Shown here piece after piece: positions 56,328-64,000 of a stretch of DNA of 64,000 nucleotides. Both the position numbers and the translations under genes were made by a program. Numbering within the stretch: the stretch's first letter is position 1; each line of letters begins with the position of its first letter. Below the pieces are notes generated by a model. That model was not told the origin of the DNA. It did no database searches and worked only from the letters and a program-made list of their open reading frames with translations. Source of the DNA: Ophiobolus disseminans (lineage: Eukaryota > Ascomycota > Dothideomycetes > Pleosporales > Phaeosphaeriaceae); NCBI GenBank assembly GCA_010093685.1, contig MU006221.1, forward strand, positions 1,457,491 to 1,521,490, read 5' to 3'.

Positions 56328-58548
56328 ATGCCTTCCAGCCGTTCATCATCCGTTCTATCACACGAGAGCCGTGCTGAAGCGAAACGGAGAAAGATCCGCA
56401 AAGGCACTCGCAGCTGCTGGGAATGCAAACGTCGGAAGATGAAATGTGTTCTTGATCCTTTGGCTGGGCCTGACTCGAACTGTCAAGGCTGCCAGCGCAG
56501 GGGCTCGCCTTGTGTTAGTCAAGCATTCCCCTGGGACGTATCTCAGTCGAGTGGCGCCGGCGCTGCAGCGCATATACACGGCAAGCAGATGGATTCCGAT
56601 GCGCCCGATTCAAATTGTAGCAATGGCTTTGCAACTCCAGCATCTACGACTTCGGATCATTCGTTGCGCGCTGGTGGAACTTCAGAGGTTAGTGTCCTTA
56701 TTTGTGCGAATGGTCACCGCTGATTAGAAGCTCTAGTTTAGTAAGACTACACATGGTGGCTTTACACACACGTTTACGGCCTCGGAAGTGTGGAGCAACA
56801 GCCAAATGTTGTCTTACTATCTGCATGACTCTTTGCCTTCGCTTGAGGAAACAAAGTGGATACTCGAAGCCAGTAAAGCTTCATCGAACCTGGCTCTGCG
56901 GTCACTCATGGTACCTTACTCCGCTTTCGAAGGCATCGATGGCGAGACTGCTTGTGGTCCTATGAAGATCCCGGGTCGCACAGCGCATCCCGTCTTGATT
57001 GCCAGACATATGCTTCAGCTCGCCGCTTGTCTGCATCACCTTCATTCCAATACCCAGAAGGAAGTAGTAGGATCACAAAAGTCACGCCGGGACTTGATGG
57101 AGCGTCTAGCAGACACTGCTATCCGTCTCGTCACCACCAACGACGACCTGCTCGGTAGTATTGAGGGCTTGCAATGTGTTATGATTGAGAGCATCTATCA
57201 TGTGAACAAAGGAAACCTTCGCAGAAGTTGGGTGACATGTCGACGAGCTTTTAGCATCGCGCAGTTGATGGGCCTGAGCCGATCAGCCAGCCAAGCGCAA
57301 TACAAGGTACTTGACCCGGAAACACAATATAGCTCGCAGCATATGTGGTTCCGAATGGTCGGACTGGAACGCCATCTATGCCTCATGATGGGCTTGCCTC
57401 AAGGCTGCCTTGACCGCAGCATGGCTTCTGATTTGGCACTCGCGGGCGATACTCCCATGGGGCGTCTCGAGCGGATGCACTGTGTCCTTGCCTCTCGGAT
57501 CTTGGAGCGCAACGAATCTGCCTTAGGCTCCGATAATAGAGCGCTCACACGAGATTTGGACTTAGACATACAAAAGGCGGCCCGAACCTTCCCGAGTAAA
57601 TGGTGGCTACCGCCGAGTCTCATAGTCGATTCAACCGAGTCCCAGGACCTATTCTGGGAAGCACGACGCCTGTTCGCGCATGTATTTCACTACAGTCTAG
57701 TGCTTCAACTACACATGCCTTACATGCTACACTTCACCTCTGACCAAGGTGTCTGCGACTATTCGCGAATAACTTGTGTCAACGCATCAAGGGAAGTAAT
57801 TTCGCGCTTCATCACCTTACGAAGCTCCAATCGGATCGCCTTGGACTGTCGCACGATCGACTTCTTCGCTCTCATGGCCGCTATGACTCTGTTGATAGCG
57901 CATCTTGATGGCCACCGTATAGGAGCTGGCAATTTGCTTGCGCATCAGTACCTAAGCGATCGGGCTATGATTGAGCAAGTCCAAGATTGCATGGAAAAGC
58001 TGCATCGTCTGAACAGAGATGCGCTCAGTGCACAGAGTGCTGATCTTCTACGCCGTCTTCTAGCCATGGAGGCAAAAGCGGTCAGTGGGGAAGCCATGGC
58101 TGATGCGCAGTCCACGGATGCTTCACCACTGATCACAGACGAAGACAGCCACGTCAGTGTCGACGTTACCACCCCTTACTACAACATCATCAAAATTGCT
58201 CGCGAAGGTATACGCAGACACAGGCCTATGCCTTCGAGTGATTCAGCACAATCAGCAACACTCGTCGATGATGATGAGATCAGCATGTCAACGGTCTATC
58301 AAGCCACGATGTCGAATGGCGCCCGATGGTCGGAAGCAGACATGGACTTTTCGCAGATCCAGGTCCTTCCAACTGAGACTTTCTTGCATGACGATTGGTG
58401 CTCCAGTACACGCGCCGACTGCCACGACTCTGCTTTTCAGGGCGTCGACTTAGCTTTCTTCGACAACTTGATGAGGACATCTGGTAGCGACGACAATTTG
58501 GATTGTTGGTTGACACAGACGCAACTACAGCCAGCAAGCACTGAGTAA
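56328..58548 (+). CDS. Zn2Cys6 transcription factor with fungal-specific middle domain
   Basis: Exons 56328-56687 and 56737-58548 (intron 49 nt, GTTAGT...TAG) give 723 aa. The binuclear cluster has Cys at residues 30, 33, 40, 52, 55 and 62 (SCWECKRRKMKC, then NCQGCQRRGSPC), preceded by a basic nuclear signal (KRRKIRKGTR). The loop between the third and fourth Cys is long (11 residues). A linker leads to the regulatory domain: PVLIARHMLQLAACLHHLHS, DDLLGSIEGLQCVMIESIYH, RSWVTCRRAFSIAQLMGLSR and MWFRMVGLERHLCLMMGLPQ are classic for this family. The C-terminus is acidic. It probably regulates the divergent MFS exporter. Confidence 0.92.
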
Positions 58549-60300
58549 AAGCAGCTTGCCGACAAATGCAATCAACAAATGCTGCCATTGACTTCGACAA
58601 TTGTTTGACCACCCATAAAAGCGATCAGCGAGGTGGGACCCGGAGTACATTCCCAATAACCATCCCACGAGTCCCACGAGTCCTCCGAGTGCCAGACCCG
58701 TGATGCGAACCTGAGCGGCGCCTTGATATTGTACCACCTCAAGATTCCTAAGTGCGGGATATTAGCCAACTGGCCAGGCCTGTGCTGATGTGCGTTGTTT
58801 TGTCATGGAGTTTTGATATATTTGCGATCGACTCGCTAGTAAGATTGAAGTTTTGACTATTACACTCTCCGGCATCAGAGGCACGTTACGGACATTGTAT
58901 GCGCATAATCACGAGCTACAGCCGGAGCGCATTGTAATGTGTCAGTCAACCACGAACAAGCTCGAATCTTAGTATCAAATTCACTCAAGAGCACGAAAGC
59001 GGTCGTTGCGTTTGATACTACCCCGGCATCGTATAGCACGTGCACCTCGTTGAAGTAATCAGCTTCCGGACTCAAAGACACCGGTTCAAGCCAAAGTCCA
59101 CACACTAAGAGCATGAACAATGTCTGCTACGAGGTATCTCAACTCATGAAATATGGAGCGCAATGATTCGGCAGAGAAGAAAAGAGACCTCGCTCATACA
59201 TCAGATCCACAGAAGTTCCGATATCTTCCAACAACAGAACCTGGAGATATTCAGCGCATCGTGCAAATCCTTTCGCGCACGTCATAATAAAGCCTAGTAC
59301 ACCTCTGTCTACTAAGCAAATATTCAACATCCAAACTCCTCTTGTGTGAGTTGTTCTACTAACAAAGACACAACGTGATGTGGTTCAATTCGTACTCCTC
59401 TTTCGACTAGTCAAACACCATGATCTGGTGGTGGGTGGACTTTGGTGCCAGCGACGAGATCATCCAGCAGTTTAGGTGCACTTCTGTGAAAGGGAAAGGG
59501 AACGGAGAACATAACACACTACCACAAGGACTTTGATGCAATTCCTGAGAGGTGTTGAGCATAAAAGAAGAGTGGAAGGAATGGCGCAGAATATATACCC
59601 GAGCCTTAGCCCCTGCTGCCAAGGTATTCGACAGAGTATCGTACATCGACTCCTGCGGCGAGCCTTTTCGCGCACACAAAGCCCGCCAACATAAATTGTC
59701 GTCGCCATCATTTCCGATCGTACGGGCTTTTTACATGCGCATCGTTAACCTTTGAGCTCGTGTGATTTGGTGGTGTGCAATGCATATCACTGTTGTGCGA
59801 GTGCAGGACCGAGAAGTAAAATTCGAAGCGTACCATGGAAAAAGGGAGGTCAAGCTGGCATACAACTTCTATGACTCCTTTTGAGCCAACAAGACGTTTC
59901 GCCGTCGCGTTATAGGCTCATGGACCCAATTACAAGCTGTCTCTCACAACAAACATGTACTCATGTTGCGCAACTTTCTCGTCCCCGCCATTCCATGCCC
60001 GACTCGAAATTTCCGGAGTCTCAACATGTATCCGTGCGAATGCGACTTCTTGACCACACCGCATTCTCATGTGCAATGCGCCATGGCGATTTTGACGTGG
60101 AGCAACGAACATGCGAACCATTTTCCATGGTTTTCAGAAAAGACAACAGACCGTTATTTCCCTGGAGTTGCTGTTTTGGGATATGAGCTAAGGTTGATAC
60201 TTTTTAAGCTCTGTCTTACTGCAAAGCAACGACAGGGCTAAAACATGTTCTTGTGTTTTGGCAGTTTAGAGAGAAAGGACGCAAGACACGGTGTTTTCAT
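58549..60300. other. gene-poor region, nothing recognised
   Basis: 1.75 kb downstream of the Zn2Cys6 gene with only short, feature-less frames on both strands. A GGTTCAAGCC at 59083 resembles a tRNA B box but no cloverleaf fits around it. Confidence 0.45.
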
Positions 60301-62950
60301 TTTTCGGCTTGTTGGACACATAGTAAAGGAATGATACGTTTTTATCGAGACATAGCAGAAAGGTTGAGAAAGTAAAGATTATCTATGGCAACTACTTGCT
60401 GTTTTAAAAGGTCCGGCGGAAAGATATCGTGCGTCGGATCACTGCACAAAATCATAGATGAGCGAGTCGAGTACTTGTGCGGCGACCCGAGACTCAAGCG
60501 CATAACTCGTCCAAGATTTGGATTCGAGGCGCGGAGAGAAGAGCAGAACATTAGACCGTTGTCTGAGCATTTTGAGTCATGCGAAATCCACCAGTCTTTT
60601 TGGATACACATCGCGCCGCTGAGGAATGACAGACAACGTCGCATTCCCAGCAACTTATATGTTCTGAATTTTCGACAGGAAAAAGGGGCAACATTTCCAG
60701 CCTTTAGTAAACACAGGATTTCGAGACTCGAGACTCATGTTTTTCGGTTTCTTGGACTTTTGGTACCGCAACGTCGAGTGTGAGATGAAGAGCAGGAAGC
60801 GCACCATGTCGGCATCAGAATTGCGTTTTAGAAGCGACGAACAGCACAACATGTGCTTCTCCTCGAGGTCTTTTCGTGTCCATGCCTTCGTTCTCTGCGC
60901 ATTTCTCTTCCATTCCGCATGTGTTGTAGATATTGTAAGTCATGACGAGTAGTCGCAGGTGATTGGGTTTAGACGACACCCAACTTCTCGCATATTCCAG
61001 GGACACACAATCTCGATCACATCCACTGCACACATGCTGGTTTTCAAATCGCACAAAACCACATGAACTTGCTTGTGTTATCTTTCCGCCCTCGAAGGAG
61101 CGCAGAAACATATCAAGGGCTAGTCGAGATTTATAACTCATGCCATGGTCTGTTCGACATTTTGGCGTTGTTAATATCCTATGGTCGAGTGGAGAAGAAG
61201 AACATAGCGCGCCCCATGGCTCTCTTCGATGCTCGGTTCAAGGAAGAGAGAAGGACAGAACATATCTCCTTCGCGTTTGAAGTTTTAGATCACTACACCG
61301 CTTCTGCGTATTTTTGGACTTCAAGCCAGGGTCGGAGCGCAGAAGGCAGAGGGAAGCACGAGGAGTGGAAAAGAGGCGGAAAGAACATAACCTCTTTGCG
61401 TTGAAAGTTTCTGATCATCCCACGGCACCAGTGTCTTTTTGAACTCCATACCAGGAAAGAAGCGCAGAAGGCAACGTGACCATGTCCTAGTCTAGTTTTA
61501 AGTCGAGGAAGAGAGGCGAAGAGAATACATCTTCCTCTCAGTGAAGCTTTGGAACATGGCGCTGCTATCGTGTGCCTTCGGACTGCAAAATGGGGCCGAA
61601 GCGCAGAACGCAACATACGTACATCGCAGTCGAGTTTTGTATTGGGAAAGAGAGAAGACAGGACATATGCTCACTTTGAAAGAAGCTCTAGGTCGGCACA
61701 GGGCTTCTGTGTCCTTTCGAACTCCATACTCAGGACGAAGCGCGGAACATAACACTAGCGTGTTCTGGTTTATTTTAGAGTCTCCGAAAACACATAGCGT
61801 CTCCGTCTTTTCCATTTTCGTAGTCATAGGTCACACACCTCGTCAATTGAAGAGAAGCAAGTGACCTTGGGAGTAAATCAAATAATAGATCGAGGTTGTC
61901 CGAAGAAATGCATGGCTTTTGATTCGCACCAAAGCACAAGCCGCCTCATATGGTCATGTCAATAATATCTCGACGTCCCAGAGCACAGCGCAGAACATAG
62001 CGCTTCTCGATTGTTAATTCTGCAGGCCATAGGCCGCTCAAGTATGTTTTTTACTCATATTATGCGAAGGAAAGAAAACGAGCAGCTATCAGCCTTGCTT
62101 TTGTCGACTTTGTCGCGGTGTGAGAACAGCGCATATGCAGGAAGAATTGATGGATTGAACTGAGGTTGTATTGGGCGAAGCTACATAAAGTAGATATATG
62201 TGAGTGGCTGTGGGCAGCGCTAGCTCAATGGAGGTAGTTGCATTTTGCTTACCGTAAAGGTGAGGTGCGATTGCTAACAAGGGAAGAGAGACTCTAAACC
62301 GTGACAGACTTCGACACGTCCAAACATAGACAGGATATGCGATCCTTAAGTTCATTTCGGTGTCAGTAGTATCTTTTCGTTCCGGAACGAAGAGCAAAGA
62401 GCCTTGCAGATCTCATATTTTTTTTATGCTTCTCGAGGTCCAGAAAGCAGAGCGAACTATCAAGTTTATGCCCGGCAGCTTCGAAGGCATGGAAAAGTAT
62501 TCGCCGCGTTTTCATGTCTAGAAATCCAACGCGAGACACACCCCATAGGTCGGATAGCATGGCATTTCCGGAAGCCGCAGAGGGCAGGACATAGCCATGT
62601 ATGAGTGTGGTTCTTGGAGCCATAGCCCCCTTGCCGTACTATTTTGAGATATGCATATCCCGAATGCGGGGAGGGGGAAGAGTTTTGTGGCCACGTGCGG
62701 GTCGTTGAGAAGGAGAACGACATAGATCCGACAGGACGGCGTTTCCAGAACTTGCAAAGCGTAGAACATGTATTCTTTTGTATCATTTTCTGCTTCTGGA
62801 GCCATATCCCACATCGCGTCGCATTTCGAGATACGCAATCCTGGTTGAGTGGAAGGAAGAAAGCAGGTGCACCATACAATCGATTTATGCATCTTGCAGC
62901 AAAACCACCGAACGGCGCCATACACCAGAGCTTGACAGTTTTCGACAGAC
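60300..62950. repeat. degenerate tandem repeats, period about 125-140 bp
   Basis: The clearest four units lie at 61287-61780. Each has a pattern close to TTTCGAACTCCATACCAGG, then ACGAAGCGCAGAA, then a GA-rich stretch resembling AAGAGAGAAGACAGAACATA. The GCGCAG (or GCGCGG) core falls at 61337, 61462, 61601 and 61740, spacing 125, 139 and 139. Weaker copies are at 61100, about 61190 and 61989, with possible remnants near 60.5 and 62.4-62.8 kb. In one plus frame the core reads GRSAE, but frames change between units, so a protein repeat is not supported. I did not recognise it as a known transposon. Confidence 0.6.
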
Positions 62951-63853
62951 ATAAGTACTTTCGATGGCCGCTTTGGTGCACAAAGCAATTTGCAACAGTG
63001 GTTCAGGAAGGGAAAGAAGCAGGAGCGCAATTAGGGGATTTCTACACGCCATCAGCAACTAGCAAATTTCATATGGTCTATCCACGCAGCGCTTTTGAGA
63101 AGTCATAGTATCCACCTACGTACCAAGAGTGCAGTACGCCTTACCGTCACCCATCACCCACGCCCCTCACACAATCACGCCTCCATTCCCGAAACATATC
63201 TCCTTCCAAGCCATGTCTTTCGGACAATATGGCGCGACCACATACATGTGCGCAAAGCATCGCAGTCTCAAAGAAAACTCGCAAGACCTGGCACTTCGAA
63301 CCGTGTACCCAAAATCAGCCGTAGAGCTTTTCAATCCCTACACCACGCGAGCTAGAGACGACGCAATATAAAAAGGCACCATGAGTCCCTTGCATAGTGA
63401 GTGCTTCGAATGCCTCCCGCATCATGCTTCGTCGTGTAAAAAGTTGTCCAAGAGTACTCTGGACCACCTCAGGATGAACAATCGAGCCAGACATCGCGGC
63501 GTTGACTATGTATGATTCAACGAGCGCAGGTGACGAGGTGTAGGGACGACGTAGTGAGCTCGTGTATGTTGTTTCTGGCCCCCGCAAGAAAGCGTGGGAT
63601 GGAGTAGGAAAAAAAGGCAAGAAAAGCAGTCAAGCAAGGAAGGGGGTTTAAAGGGACGAGGGTTATGGCGTGAACGGACCGATGCATGAAAAGTGCGTAG
63701 GATGGAGGTGAGAGGAAACAAGACAAACGGCGGACGAGATAGTTTGGCATCGAGTTGGGAAGAAGAATGATTGGAAACAATACAACGCTAATAAATGAAT
63801 GCCAAGGCTAAAACTAACCGTAAACCTATGCTCCACCCATCCCCTCCTCCACC
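62951..63853. other. intergenic, nothing recognised
   Basis: About 900 bases to the end of the Lon gene. A TATAAAAAG at 63368-63376 is followed by a 44-codon plus-strand ORF with no features; too little to call a gene. Confidence 0.4.
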
Positions 63854-64000
63854 CTATAGCCTACTCTCCAACCCCCCCAATCCCTTTCCCTCCCACGCCT
63901 CCGGCCAAACCAATCCCAACGCCTCCCAAATGCCGCCCACAAACTCAATCTTGAGTCCAGCTTTAACCTCCTCGGGCAAATCCCTCGCATCCTTCCTATT
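63854..64000 (-). CDS. peroxisomal Lon protease, C-terminal fragment
   Basis: The minus strand enters the window inside an open frame: [39 protein letters not shown], then LGGLESRL and a TAG at 63854-63856. The pattern (N)xKDxxDLPExVKxGLKIxFV.xxWEAL is the end of the Lon proteolytic domain in the peroxisomal LonP2/Pln branch. The last three residues, Ser-Arg-Leu, form a PTS1 peroxisome-targeting signal, absent from mitochondrial Lon. Only 48 codons are visible; the ATPase and catalytic Ser-Lys dyad lie beyond the window. This enzyme removes misfolded matrix proteins in peroxisomes (family knowledge). Confidence 0.82.
   Translation of the reverse strand, partial: NRKDARDLPEEVKAGLKIEFVGGIWEALGLVWPEAWEGKGLGGLESRL

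Noticed and set aside
59070..59110. B-box-like GGTTCAAGCC
   Set aside because: No pairing stems on either side; taken as chance.
62200..62290. tRNA-like stretch (GCTAGCTCAATGGAGG)
   Set aside because: Looks like a D arm and A box, but no acceptor stem or T arm pairs at correct distances.
63368..63515. TATAAAAAG followed by a 44-codon ORF starting in an ACCATGA context
   Set aside because: Too short and without features; the strand opposite is equally open. Not enough to call a gene.
1..64000. CRISPR arrays, bacterial-type operons, phage or complete transposons
   Set aside because: None seen. The window is a typical intron-containing fungal nuclear sequence, and no transposase, reverse transcriptase or terminal repeat was recognised.

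Overview
This is nuclear DNA of a filamentous ascomycete, most likely a dothideomycete-type Pezizomycotina, though the class is my inference. The evidence is monoexonic to four-exon genes with short GT-AG introns (mostly 47-110 nt, CTAAT-type branch sites), a HET-domain gene, a Zn2Cys6/MFS pair, a Clr2 silencing factor, an mtr-like amino-acid transporter and an alternative NADH dehydrogenase. No bacterial or viral block is visible.

Layout. 0.8-5.3 kb: ESF1-type rRNA-processing factor, a multi-pass membrane protein and a small thioredoxin-like protein. 5.7-11.8 kb: a decayed minus-strand gene made of four tandem Ulp1/C48-like domains, with at least six in-frame stops and two frame changes. 12.4-15.0 kb: a bZIP factor and a divergent membrane protein. 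15.0-18.35 kb: gene-poor. 18.35-24 kb: a histidine-phosphatase protein resembling TFIIIC tau55, a cis-CaaD-like tautomerase and RNase H2 subunit C. 24.2-30.4 kb: a SNF2/PHD chromatin remodeler divergent from Clr2, both heterochromatin-type functions. 31.6-38 kb: a HET protein, an mtr-like transporter lacking its last helices, and a secreted amidohydrolase. 38.4-46.3 kb: an HELAH-motif protein of unknown function, chorismate mutase, the mitochondrial fission adaptor Mdv1 and an external EF-hand NADH dehydrogenase.

46.8-54 kb: a tRNA-Tyr(GTA) gene carrying the canonical 14-nt anticodon-loop intron plus an unexpected 58-nt GT-AG insert in the D loop, a truncated and frameshifted paralogue of the HELAH gene, a small secreted protein and a disrupted DUF6604 gene. 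54-58.5 kb: a DHA2 MFS exporter divergent from a Zn2Cys6 regulator. 58.5-63.8 kb: no recognisable gene, but a degenerate tandem repeat with a period of about 125-140 bp. The window ends inside the C-terminus of a peroxisomal Lon protease with an SRL targeting signal.

Housekeeping genes are intact. The broken loci (C48-like array, HELAH paralogue, DUF6604 gene, probably the transporter) are accessory families decaying mostly through point nonsense changes. Splice sites and exon joins were worked out by hand from reading frame and family resemblance; no alignment or prediction software was run.
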